A stretch of DNA of 21,995 bases from JANYJJ01 sp038241115 (GTDB lineage Bacteria; Pseudomonadota; Gammaproteobacteria; Burkholderiales; Burkholderiaceae_C), in the NCBI GenBank assembly GCA_038241115.1, contig JBBRGA010000049.1, positions 1 through 21,995 on the forward strand, read 5' to 3'. The position numbers and the translations under genes were made by a program. Of this stretch, positions 1 to 6,869 are shown one piece after another. Below the pieces are notes generated by a model. The model saw only the letters and a program-made list of their open reading frames with translations, was not told the origin of the DNA and ran no database searches. Each line of letters opens with the position of its first letter. Within the stretch, counting starts at the first letter, position 1.

Positions 1-263
1 ACGATTGATTTTTTCATTGCAACTATCTCCTGGGTTGAACAAAAGAGGTCCCGATCAAGGGGATCCGATTAAAGAGCTGATCAGGCCAAACCCCCTCATC
101 GGAAGTTGCCGTATTGCACCAGACCACTGCAGCTCTGGCAAAGCATTGCGAAGTGAAAAAGGCTTTTTGTTGTCTTGGTACAACGCGGCGCAAGGTGACG
201 CCGAATGGACATCACGGCGTCTGGGGAAGACGACAGCCATAAACTAGAAGTAATTGGAGACCT
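1..263. other. Left-edge non-coding stretch upstream of coq7
   Basis: I see no convincing gene here. A frame open from the left edge runs to a TAG at 245-247, but its translation is rich in Arg, Pro, Ser and Gly without a recognisable domain, and it has no good start inside the window. The stretch should hold the coq7 promoter, but I cannot pick a convincing -35/-10 pair. The coq7 ribosome binding site (GGAG, about 257-260) lies at its right end. Confidence 0.4.
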
Positions 264-914
264 ATGAACCGCCCTGCCCTGAGCCCCATCGATACCTTCT
301 TGGCGTCTGTTGACGCTGGCCTGCGCACCTTGTCCGGCACCGCACTAGGAACGCGGGCTTGTCCTGGCGTGCCTGGCCCGGACTCAAAACCCGAACCACT
401 GAGCGCGGCAGACAAAAAGTTGTCAGGCGCACTGATGCGGGTCAATCACGTCGGCGAGGTTTGTGCACAGGCTCTTTATCAAGCGCAAGCGCTGGGCACG
501 AGTGACCCGGCTTTGAAACAGAAACTATTGCTGGCGGCGCAAGAGGAAACCGATCACTTGGCCTGGACGCAGCAGCGTTTGGACGAACTCGGTGCGCACC
601 CAAGCTGGTTGAACCCGATTTGGTATGCGGGCTCATTTGCAATTGGCTACGCTGCGGCGCGGGTCGGCGATGCTGTCAGCCTGGGTTTCGTGGTGGAAAC
701 CGAAAATCAGGTCGAGCGCCATTTAGACAGCCACCTCGACAGGCTGCCAGCCGCTGACGCCGCGTCACGCGCCATCGTCAACCAGATGAAAGCGGACGAG
801 GCGCGCCACGCTCGCGACGCACAAGCCATGGGCGCTCAAGCCTTGCCAGCGCCAGCCCGATGGCTGATGCGCGGCGCCGCCAAAGTCATGACGACCACGG
901 CGCACTACGTTTGA
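264..914 (+). CDS. coq7: 2-polyprenyl-3-methyl-6-methoxy-1,4-benzoquinone monooxygenase (Coq7 family)
   Basis: The 216-residue product matches the Coq7/Cat5 di-iron hydroxylase family, which performs the last hydroxylation of ubiquinone synthesis (demethoxyubiquinone to demethylubiquinone) at the inner face of the cytoplasmic membrane. The carboxylate/histidine ligand set is visible: Glu65 in MRVNHVGEV, Glu95 and His98 in EETDHL, a Glu in the ETENQVERH stretch (145-151), and Glu178 with His181 in DEARH. A hydrophobic segment around 119-143 fits monotopic membrane association. Length is normal for the bacterial enzyme. The ATG follows a GGAG at a good distance. The gene is followed convergently by an OsmC-family gene only 14 bases away, so the two probably end at a shared junction. 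The family assignment is firm; the substrate is from family knowledge. Confidence 0.95.
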   Translation: MNRPALSPIDTFLASVDAGLRTLSGTALGTRACPGVPGPDSKPEPLSAADKKLSGALMRVNHVGEVCAQALYQAQALGTSDPALKQKLLLAAQEETDHLAWTQQRLDELGAHPSWLNPIWYAGSFAIGYAAARVGDAVSLGFVVETENQVERHLDSHLDRLPAADAASRAIVNQMKADEARHARDAQAMGAQALPAPARWLMRGAAKVMTTTAHYV

Positions 915-928
915 TTCAACGCGCGCTT

Positions 929-1351
929 TCAGGCAGCGCGCAACTCAAACGAGGTTGTGATGACAGCGGTCTTGGCCAACATGATGCTCGCCGAGCAGTA
1001 CTTTTCATGTGACATCTGAACTGCCCGTTGGACCGCGGCTTCGGTCAACTGCTTGCCGCTGACCACGAAGTGCATGTGGATGCTGGTGAACACTTTGGGG
1101 TCCACCGGGCTGCGCTCAGACGTCAGCTTGACCTGGCAGCCGGTGACGTCATGGCGCCCTCGCTTGAGTATCAAAACGACGTCGTAGGCTGTGCAACCTC
1201 CGGTGCCCGCCAAGACGGTTTCCATGGGACGCGGTGCCAAGTTGCGCCCGCCGCCGTCGGGCGCACCGTCCATGTTGATGAAGTGGCCGCTGCCGGTCTC
1301 GGCGACAAATGCCATCCCGGTGTCGGGGAGCCAGTTGATAGTGCAGTCCAT
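929..1351 (-). CDS. OsmC family protein, YhfA-like
   Basis: The 140-residue product has the OsmC/Ohr fold signature. Two conserved cysteines are in place: Cys53 in AGTGGCTAYDV and Cys119 in SHEKYCSAS, the pair that forms the peroxidatic/resolving site in OsmC and Ohr enzymes. Overall layout (RNLAPRPMETVLAG, then HEKYCSASIMLAKTA) is closest to the E. coli YhfA subgroup, whose physiological substrate is not established. The frame stays open upstream to 1603, but I chose the ATG at 1349-1351 because family proteins start just before the first beta strand and the upstream extension has no family features. No strong ribosome binding site precedes this ATG, so the start is less certain than the identity. 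A role in organic hydroperoxide or thiol stress is inference. Confidence 0.88.
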   Translation of the reverse strand: MDCTINWLPDTGMAFVAETGSGHFINMDGAPDGGGRNLAPRPMETVLAGTGGCTAYDVVLILKRGRHDVTGCQVKLTSERSPVDPKVFTSIHMHFVVSGKQLTEAAVQRAVQMSHEKYCSASIMLAKTAVITTSFELRAA

Positions 1352-1475
1352 GATGAGTTTTGTTGGGGTTGAGTTGACGGAGCGATTTGAGACGGGCGCG
1401 GAACTTGCTGCAACGAAACGGACAGAATTCAAATCAGGCCACCTGCACCTTTCAGGGAGCTGTGCGGTTTGAATT

Positions 1476-1510
1476 TCGGTATTTATGTTGCACCGCAACA
1501 TAAATACCGA
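1476..1510. repeat. Perfect 16-bp inverted repeat with 3-base centre, probable operator
   Basis: The arms 1476-1491 (TCGGTATTTATGTTGC) and 1495-1510 are exact reverse complements separated by ACC. The dyad covers the -35 hexamer and the entire spacer of a candidate promoter, which is the expected place for a repressor site. Neither strand has a T-run after it, so it is not an intrinsic terminator. The TGTTGC/GCAACA core resembles, from memory only, sites bound by the polyhydroxyalkanoate regulator PhaR in beta-proteobacteria. It could also serve the divergent OsmC gene, whose start is 124 bases away. Confidence 0.7.
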
Positions 1511-1516
1511 TACGAT
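1488..1516 (+). promoter_or_regulatory. Candidate sigma-70 promoter inside the palindrome
   Basis: TTGCAC (1488-1493) and TACGAT (1511-1516) are separated by exactly 17 bases. The -35 keeps the TTG core and the -10 keeps the T-A and final A-T positions, so each hexamer is only partly consensus. Its support comes mainly from context: it sits on a perfect dyad and about 110 bases upstream of an intrinsic terminator on the same strand. Predicted transcription start is near 1523. Confidence 0.45.
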
Positions 1517-1522
1517 GAATGC

Positions 1523-1632
1523 CAATGAACCTAAGGCGATTTTGCGCGCGAATGGCTCGCAAAACCCAACGATTGTCTCCTCCACCCCTCCAGGTGGATT
1601 CAACCCAAGGCAGCGATGCCTTGGGTTTTTTT
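1523..1632 (+). ncRNA. Putative small RNA with anti-Shine-Dalgarno motifs
   Basis: A stand-alone transcript of about 110 nt is suggested by the upstream promoter/palindrome and the strong terminator at its end. Three stems can be drawn: 1540-1546 with 1558-1564 (TTTTGCG/CGCAAAA); 1581-1586 with 1593-1598 (TCCACC/GGTGGA) presenting the loop CCTCCA; and the terminator. Just before the second stem lies CTCCTCC (1577-1583). Both C-rich stretches are complementary to the Shine-Dalgarno sequence and mimic the 16S rRNA 3' end. This resembles, from memory, the beta-proteobacterial toxic small RNAs with anti-SD motifs listed in Rfam. The alternative is a leader/attenuator for ilvA, because 1561-1569 can also pair with 1621-1629. 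A 40-codon frame from 1519 through the terminator has no recognisable features. Confidence 0.5.
1602..1632 (+). terminator. Strong intrinsic terminator
   Basis: A perfect 10-bp stem, AACCCAAGGC (1602-1611) with GCCTTGGGTT (1618-1627), closes a six-base loop and runs into seven Ts (1626-1632). It works only on the + strand; the reverse orientation lacks a T-run. No protein gene on this strand ends nearby upstream, so it must terminate the small RNA or a leader transcript. It lies 64 bases upstream of the ilvA start codon. Confidence 0.85.
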
Positions 1633-1696
1633 ACGCCCTGAACACCGACGTCGTACTATGCGGCCCGCCCAAAATTAGTCGCTCCTGGAGACACGC

Positions 1697-3283
1697 ATGC
1701 CCGGCCTCGGACGCAAAGCGAACACGCTGAAATCAAAGTCGACAACCCGGGTGACTGACCCGACTGACTTGACACTTGGCGACTATCTGCAAAAGATCTT
1801 GACGGCGCGGGTCTACGACGTGGCCATTGAGACGGCGTTGGAACCTGCCAAAAACCTTTCAAAGCGAATCGCAAATCACGTGCTTCTCAAGCGCGAAGAC
1901 ACCCAACCCGTGTTCAGCTTCAAGCTGCGCGGTGCGTACAACAAGATGTCGCGCCTGTCGCCTGAACAAATGCGGCGCGGCGTCATTTGCGCTTCGGCGG
2001 GCAACCATGCGCAGGGCGTGGCACTGGCCGCACAACGTTTGGGGTGCAAGGCTTTGATCGTGATGCCGGTGACGACGCCTCAACTGAAGGTGTCTGCTGT
2101 GAAGGCACTTGGCGGCACTGCCGTTCTGCACGGCGACAGTTACTCCGACGCCTTTGAGCGCGCGCTCGAGTTGCAAACCGAGCACGACCTGACCTTCGTG
2201 CATCCCTTCGACGATCCAGATGTGATCGCCGGCCAGGGCACGATCGCCATGGAAATATTGCGTCAGCATCAAGGGCCGATAGATGCTGTGTTTGTGGCCA
2301 TTGGCGGCGGCGGCTTGATCTCTGGGGTGGCGGCTTACATCAAGGCGGTGCGTCCCGAGATTCAGGTCATCGGCGTGCAAACCACCGACTCCGACGCGAT
2401 GTTGCGATCGGTGCGCAGCGGCAGGCGCGTGACGCTGGCCGACGTGGGTCTGTTCGCAGATGGAACCGCGGTGAAGACGGTTGGTGTCGAAACTTTCCGC
2501 CTGGCGCGCCAGTGGGTCGATGACTTTGTCGTGGTCGACACCGACGCCGTCTGCGCGGCCATCAAAGACGTGTTCCAAGACACCCGATGCGTACTGGAAC
2601 CATCGGGCGCGATGGGCGTGGCAGCCATCAAGCAGTATGTGCAAACTCACGGCTGCAAAGGAAAAACCTTTGTTGCCATCACCTGCGGCGCCAACATGAA
2701 TTTCGACCGATTGCGCTTTGTCGCTGACCGGGCTGAGGTTGGTGAACAGCGCGAAGCCGTGTTTGCGGTGACGATTCCCGAAGCCCGCGGCAGCTTCAAG
2801 CGTTTTTGCGAATTGATTGGCCCCAGAGCAGTCACCGAGTTCAACTACCGCATTTCAGATTCAAAGCAAGCACATGTTTTTGTGGGGCTGGCGATCAATG
2901 ACGCAGGCGAGGCGCAAAAGCTGGCGCGTAAATTCACGCGTCAAGGCTTCCAGGCCCTGGATTTGACCGACGACGAACTCGCCAAACAGCACGTGCGTCA
3001 CATGGTCGGCGGGCGCAGCGAGTTGGCGCTGGACGAGCGGCTGTTCCGCTTTGTGTTCCCCGAGCGACCTGGAGCTTTGATGCGGTTTTTGTCCAGCATG
3101 CATCCCAGCTGGAACATCAGTTTGTTTCACTACCGCAATCAGGGAGCCGACTACGGTCGCATCTTGGTGGGCATCCAGGTGCCCAACTCGGACAAACAAG
3201 CCTTCAAGGCATTCCTCGCGGAGCTGGCTTATCCCTGCGTGGATGAGACCGACAACCCGGCCTACCGCTTGTTTTTGCGTTGA
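1697..3283 (+). CDS. ilvA: Threonine ammonia-lyase, biosynthetic (threonine deaminase)
   Basis: This 528-residue protein is the long, allosterically regulated form of threonine deaminase, which converts threonine to 2-oxobutanoate in the first step of isoleucine synthesis. The PLP lysine is Lys76 in FSFKLRGAYNKM, and the phosphate-binding loop is GGGGL at 203-207. The catalytic domain fills about 25-340; two ACT-like regulatory repeats follow (about 354-428 and 448-522, the second beginning near FRFVFPERPGALMRF), as in E. coli IlvA, where they bind isoleucine and valine. Length is close to the 514 residues of the E. coli enzyme. The ATG has GGAG six bases upstream (1687-1690). A TACTAT at 1654-1659 could be a -10 but has a poor -35. 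The upstream terminator might be part of an attenuator; feedback inhibition by isoleucine is family knowledge. Confidence 0.96.
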   Translation: MPGLGRKANTLKSKSTTRVTDPTDLTLGDYLQKILTARVYDVAIETALEPAKNLSKRIANHVLLKREDTQPVFSFKLRGAYNKMSRLSPEQMRRGVICASAGNHAQGVALAAQRLGCKALIVMPVTTPQLKVSAVKALGGTAVLHGDSYSDAFERALELQTEHDLTFVHPFDDPDVIAGQGTIAMEILRQHQGPIDAVFVAIGGGGLISGVAAYIKAVRPEIQVIGVQTTDSDAMLRSVRSGRRVTLADVGLFADGTAVKTVGVETFRLARQWVDDFVVVDTDAVCAAIKDVFQDTRCVLEPSGAMGVAAIKQYVQTHGCKGKTFVAITCGANMNFDRLRFVADRAEVGEQREAVFAVTIPEARGSFKRFCELIGPRAVTEFNYRISDSKQAHVFVGLAINDAGEAQKLARKFTRQGFQALDLTDDELAKQHVRHMVGGRSELALDERLFRFVFPERPGALMRFLSSMHPSWNISLFHYRNQGADYGRILVGIQVPNSDKQAFKAFLAELAYPCVDETDNPAYRLFLR

Positions 3284-3389
3284 TCCAAAAGTGGGGATTT
3301 TTTGTGACTTATTCGCCACTTTGACGCTTTAAGATCAGCTCACGTTTTGCATTTGGCAAGGCGCCCCTCACCGAATTGAGCTCAGGCCT

Positions 3390-4640
3390 ATGTCCGTCAA
3401 CCGCTCGCTGATTTCGCCGACAGCCAACCCCGTACTTGAGCAAGCTTTGCGCGAGAAGCTTCAGCGGCGCAGCGAGACGACGGGCGATCTCGGCGAGCTA
3501 GAGCCCTTGGCGGTGCGCTTGGGTTTGATACAAAACACCCTGAAGCCGCGCTTTCGCGAACCTCAAATCGTGGTGTTCGCTACCGATCACGGAATGGCGG
3601 TCGAGGGCATCAGCGAGCCCACCACGCAGACCACGGTCAAGGCAGTTCATGCGCTGCTGACTTCTCAACTGCCGTTGTCGGTTTTCGCACGCATCCAAGG
3701 GCTGGCGCTGTCGGTGGTGGACTGCGGCTTGGCCGACTCGCTGCAACCGCATGCGCGGCTGCTGGCACGCAAGATTGCCCACGGCACCCGCAATGCGCGT
3801 GTCACCTCGGCGATGTCGTTGGATCAGGCGCACGCCGCCATTCGGGCGGGCATGGAAATCGCCGACGCCCTGCCGGGAAATGCCCTGGCGTGCGCGGGAA
3901 TGGGTCTGGGATCGCACGAGAGCGCCTCGCTGGTGCTGAGTCGCCTCACCGGGATCACGCTCGGCGAATTGCTCATTTCCGGTCCGCTGATGTCGCAGGA
4001 AGACTTGGCCCGCAAGCTGGGCGTGATGCAGGGCGCACAGGCGCGCCACAGGGACATCACCGACCCGGTCGAAGTGCTGGCCGCTTTTGGTGGCTTTGAG
4101 ATGGCCATGATGGTGGGGGTAATGCTGGTGGCAGGCAGCAAACGCCATGTGATGGTCATCGACGGAATGGCAGCGTGTGCCGCGCTCATGGTGGCGTCGC
4201 GCATTGCGCCAGCAGTGACCGATTACTGTGTTTTCAGCCGAAGCCACGCGCACCCTGGCTTGGACCATGCGCTGGCTTTGTTCAGTGCTTCAGCGCTGCT
4301 GGAACTCGGCATGCAAAGCATCGACGGCACGGGTGCCACGCTGGCGTGGCCTCTCATCGTCAGCGCAGCAGCCTTGCTGACCGAAGTCGCAGAAGGCGAA
4401 GACCCTGGTCCTACGAGACCCGACGAACTGGCAGCCGCAGCAGAGCAGGAACGGGCAGAACGAGCAGAACGAGCAGAACGAGCGGAACGAGCAGAGAGGG
4501 CCGAGAAAGCAGACGCCGATGGTTTCGCATCTTCGAGGTCACCGCAGTCAGATGCCTCGACGTTGTTGCCCATTGCAGAGGCTCACACAGAACCGCTCTT
4601 GACTGGAAATTCAGCTGCTTCATCAGCTTCTGTTGCCTGA
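3390..4640 (+). CDS. Divergent CobT-family protein (nicotinate-nucleotide:dimethylbenzimidazole phosphoribosyltransferase-like)
   Basis: Residues about 15-335 align by eye with CobT, which makes alpha-ribazole phosphate for the lower ligand of cobalamin. Recognisable segments are VFATDHGMAVEGIS (62-75), MGLGSHESAS (171-180), DPVEVLAAFGGFEMA (225-239), VIDGMAACAAL (256-266) and LGMQSIDGTGATLAWPL (306-322). The two glutamates known as catalytic in CobT appear replaced: the Glu of GEMGIGNTT corresponds to Gly170, and the Glu of LGEGSGA corresponds to Asp312. Residues 336-416 are an extra low-complexity tail with six Glu-Arg-Ala repeats; CobT is normally about 350 residues. No other cobalamin genes are nearby. 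Upstream of the ATG only a weak AGG is seen. It may be a CobT with altered base or mechanism, or a relative with another function; the reaction should not be assumed. Confidence 0.75.
   Translation: MSVNRSLISPTANPVLEQALREKLQRRSETTGDLGELEPLAVRLGLIQNTLKPRFREPQIVVFATDHGMAVEGISEPTTQTTVKAVHALLTSQLPLSVFARIQGLALSVVDCGLADSLQPHARLLARKIAHGTRNARVTSAMSLDQAHAAIRAGMEIADALPGNALACAGMGLGSHESASLVLSRLTGITLGELLISGPLMSQEDLARKLGVMQGAQARHRDITDPVEVLAAFGGFEMAMMVGVMLVAGSKRHVMVIDGMAACAALMVASRIAPAVTDYCVFSRSHAHPGLDHALALFSASALLELGMQSIDGTGATLAWPLIVSAAALLTEVAEGEDPGPTRPDELAAAAEQERAERAERAERAERAERAEKADADGFASSRSPQSDASTLLPIAEAHTEPLLTGNSAASSASVA
4449..4505 (+). repeat. 9-bp tandem repeat coding for Glu-Arg-Ala
   Basis: About six copies of a 9-base unit (GAA CGA GCA with small variations) run in frame through the C-terminal tail of the CobT-like gene, giving an alternating charged ERA tract that could form a single helix. 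The unit is a multiple of three, so copy-number change would keep the frame. The last two copies have drifted (GAG AGG GCC). Confidence 0.85.
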
Positions 4641-4700
4641 GCAGTTCAGGCTCGTGGGCCGGCTTGCATTCAGCCTTCGAACCGCTCTCGAGAAATAGTT

Positions 4701-5402
4701 TTATTGAGCCGAGAACTGACTGCCCTGCATCGTTGCTGGAGGCGCTTGTGGAGTGGGAACCTGCTGCATGCCGTCTTGCGGCTTACCCGCCTGCGACGCG
4801 GGGTTGAACGGCAAACCGCGCGGAGCGATTCCCATCGTTGCGGGAACCGCATTGATTCCTGAACCAGCCGTCCCGCCTGCCGTCGCGGTGCCTGGAGCAG
4901 GAAAACCACCCATCGCTTGAGCCCCCATGACGGGCGGAAGGCTGCCGGTATTGGGCGCCGCCAGCGGTGGCATTTCAAGCACCACCGGCGCTTTGCCCGG
5001 CCCGATGCCGATAGAGGCGGTTCGCAGGCTCACGGCTTGCAGCGTCGAATCACCTTCTATGCGGCTGCCCACACTGAAGGCACGCGGGGGTTTGCCGTCG
5101 ACAGAAATCAGAGCCACGCCTTGATTGGATGCCGACTTTGCAGATGATTTAGGCGCCATCACGCCGGTGAGTTTCAAACGCGTACTGAGTTCAGAAACCG
5201 GAGCGGCAGCCTCTGCTGCACTGGCTTCTTTCGGTGTGCTGCCGAGCAGTCGCGCCACATCGCCGACAACTGCGCCCGAGTCACCGACCGACACAGCATG
5301 TGCAGGCATGGCGGGTGACGCGACGAACAAGCGCAACGCCCAAAACATGACGCTGCCCGCCACGACGGCCCAAGCGACAAATGCAAACATGCGTGGCTTC
5401 AT
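4701..5402 (-). CDS. gspC: Type II secretion system inner-membrane protein GspC
   Basis: The 233-residue product has one N-terminal membrane helix (about 5-26) and then a periplasmic region. The stretch 73-145 (TRLKLTGVMAP ... GVALISVDGKPPRAFSVGSRI ... LQAVSLRTASIGI) matches the GspC homology region, which contacts the N0 domain of the GspD secretin. There is no PDZ or coiled-coil domain; instead residues 150-233 are a Gly/Pro/Ala/Gln-rich, probably disordered tail. The gene is divergent from gspG with very little space between, and converges with the CobT-like gene, whose stop is 60 bases away. The role, linking the outer-membrane secretin to the inner-membrane platform, is family knowledge. 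Some databases call such proteins 'type II secretion system protein N'. No good ribosome binding site precedes the ATG. Confidence 0.88.
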   Translation of the reverse strand: MKPRMFAFVAWAVVAGSVMFWALRLFVASPAMPAHAVSVGDSGAVVGDVARLLGSTPKEASAAEAAAPVSELSTRLKLTGVMAPKSSAKSASNQGVALISVDGKPPRAFSVGSRIEGDSTLQAVSLRTASIGIGPGKAPVVLEMPPLAAPNTGSLPPVMGAQAMGGFPAPGTATAGGTAGSGINAVPATMGIAPRGLPFNPASQAGKPQDGMQQVPTPQAPPATMQGSQFSAQ

Positions 5403-5465
5403 GCGGCCATTATGATTCAGTCACCCTTTTTCCCGGCCATCGCGCCTTGCGCCAACATGTCAGCA

Positions 5466-5960
5466 ATGCAACACAGCGATCGATATTTCGGCGGCCAAAG
5501 AATCAGCGGCCGAATCCTCCGACTGCGAATTCTCTGCAACCCGACCAAGCGTTTGACTCGCGGCTTCACGCTGATTGAACTGATGGTGGTGCTGGTCATC
5601 ATCGGCGTGCTGGCGGCGCTGATCGTGCCGAATGTGCTGGACCGCGCCGACGACGCGCGAGTCACGGCGGCGCGCACCGACGTGAACAACCTCATGCAAG
5701 CACTCAAGCTGTACAAGCTCGACAACCAGCGTTTCCCAAGCGCCGAACAAGGCCTGCTGGCACTGACCGCCAAGCCCACTGCGGGCACCATTCCACCCAA
5801 CTGGAAGCCCTACCTCGATAAATTGCCCAACGATCCGTGGGGTCGCCCTTACCAGTTTGCCAATCCTGGCGTGAAGGGTGAGATCGACGTTTTCAGCTAC
5901 GGCGCCGACGGCGTGGTGGGCGGCGAAGGCAAGAACGCCGAAGTGGGTTCTTGGCAATAA
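5466..5960 (+). CDS. gspG: Type II secretion system major pseudopilin GspG
   Basis: The mature part begins at the prepilin peptidase site RG/FTLIELMVVLVIIG, with the conserved Glu at +5, and continues with the typical GspG body: DPWGRPYQFANPG, then DVFSYGADGVVGGEGKNAEVGSW, the calcium-binding C-terminal loop. It is the main subunit of the periplasmic pseudopilus. The start is uncertain. In-frame ATGs lie at 5412, 5457 and 5466 and a TTG at 5552; none has a good ribosome binding site. The 5412 start would leave only nine bases to the divergent gspC start. I give 5466, which leaves room for divergent promoters, but the leader is still long at 33 residues; TTG 5552 would give a very short one. 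It heads the gspG-to-gspF series. Confidence 0.93.
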   Translation: MQHSDRYFGGQRISGRILRLRILCNPTKRLTRGFTLIELMVVLVIIGVLAALIVPNVLDRADDARVTAARTDVNNLMQALKLYKLDNQRFPSAEQGLLALTAKPTAGTIPPNWKPYLDKLPNDPWGRPYQFANPGVKGEIDVFSYGADGVVGGEGKNAEVGSWQ

Positions 5961-5962
5961 GT

Positions 5963-6490
5963 GTGAAAACCACGGCGGCAACTGTTGCTCATGGCGCGGC
6001 TGAACGAGTCGCACAGCACACTGCCAAAGCAAGCTCCGCAGTTGCCAAGCAGCAGGGCTTCACGATGATCGAATTGCTGATCGTCGTGGCCTTGATTGCA
6101 ATGGCTTCAGGTTTGGTGACCTTCGCGTTGCGCGACCCTGCTGCCACTCGCCTGGAACAGGAGGCCGCGCGATTGACGGCCCTGCTGGAGTCGGCACGGG
6201 CTGAGGCGCGCGCTTCCGGCCTGAAGGTAATTTGGGAACCCGTCAGTGCTGAAAGCAGCGGCAATGCTGAACGCGATTTTCGCTTTGTCGGGTTGCCTGC
6301 GTCCACGCAGATGCCCACGCGATGGATCGGCCCCGGCGTGGTGGCCGACGTGGTGGGTTCACGCATCATCTTGCTCGGACCCGAACCCATCATTGGCGCC
6401 CAACGCATCCTGCTGAGGCTGGACAACCAGCGCCTCAGCCTGGTCACCGACGGCATGGGGCCGTTCAATGTTGCCAGCGAAACGCCCTGA
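5963..6490 (+). CDS. gspH: Type II secretion system minor pseudopilin GspH
   Basis: The product has a prepilin site KQQG/FTMIELLIVVALIAMASG with Glu at +5, a single hydrophobic N-terminal helix, and a body ending in RILLRLDNQRLSLVTDGMGPF, as in GspH/FimT-type minor pseudopilins. It joins GspI, J and K in the tip complex that starts pseudopilus assembly. No ATG lies upstream of the processing site in this frame. I chose GTG at 5963, two bases after the gspG stop, giving 175 residues and a 32-residue leader; TTG at 5951 overlapping gspG is the alternative. The mature sequence and gene order make the identity firm although overall similarity in this family is usually low. Confidence 0.88.
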   Translation: MKTTAATVAHGAAERVAQHTAKASSAVAKQQGFTMIELLIVVALIAMASGLVTFALRDPAATRLEQEAARLTALLESARAEARASGLKVIWEPVSAESSGNAERDFRFVGLPASTQMPTRWIGPGVVADVVGSRIILLGPEPIIGAQRILLRLDNQRLSLVTDGMGPFNVASETP

Positions 6491-6491
6491 G

Positions 6492-6869
6492 ATGCACGGC
6501 GGAGCCAGTCACCGAACCACAGCCGGTTTCACGCTGATAGAAGTACTTGTGGCGCTGGCCATCGTCGCGGTGACGTTGGGTGCCGGCATCAAGGCAGCCG
6601 GTGCGCTGAGCAACAACGCAGTGCGGTTGGCCGAGGTCAGCGAGGCGCAGTGGTGCGCTGACAACCAGCTCACAGGCTTGAAATTGTCCAAGCAATATCC
6701 GGGCATTGGTGACTCTGATTTCACGTGCGAACAAATGGGCTTGACCTACAGCGGCAAGCTCATCGTCAGGCCCACACCCAACCCCAACTTCCGGCGCGTC
6801 GATGCGCAAATCGCCAACCCGGCCGGCGAAATGGTCATCACCTTGTCGACCGTTCTGGCGCGCTATTGA
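6492..6869 (+). CDS. gspI: Type II secretion system minor pseudopilin GspI
   Basis: The product (125 residues) has a short leader ending TTAG/FTLIEVLVALAIVAVTLGAG, with Glu at +5, and the GspI-like body including CADNQLTGLKL and a C-terminal EMVITLSTVLARY. GspI forms the tip complex of the pseudopilus with GspJ and GspK. I chose ATG 6492, which lies one base after the gspH stop and gives a 12-residue leader; the in-frame ATG 6468 inside gspH is an alternative. The stop overlaps the gspJ start (TGATG), suggesting coupled translation. Confidence 0.92.
   Translation: MHGGASHRTTAGFTLIEVLVALAIVAVTLGAGIKAAGALSNNAVRLAEVSEAQWCADNQLTGLKLSKQYPGIGDSDFTCEQMGLTYSGKLIVRPTPNPNFRRVDAQIANPAGEMVITLSTVLARY

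Noticed and set aside
5..247. Frame open from the left edge as a gene fragment
   Set aside because: No recognisable domain, unlikely composition and no supported start within the window; treated as non-coding.
1519..1641. Short frame as an ilvA leader peptide
   Set aside because: The 40-residue translation is Arg-rich, not rich in Ile, Val, Leu or Thr, and runs through the terminator; it does not look like an attenuation peptide.
1859..2650. Long minus-strand frame opposite ilvA
   Set aside because: His/Arg/Gln-rich shadow of a well-supported gene; typical of high-GC antisense frames.
3288..3322. AAAGTGG ... CCACTTT inverted repeat after ilvA as a terminator
   Set aside because: Only 7 bp with a 21-base loop and the T-run inside the loop; too weak to call.
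3323..3389. Cobalamin riboswitch upstream of the CobT-like gene
   Set aside because: The gap is only about 100 bases and I see no B12-box-like sequence; too short for the element.
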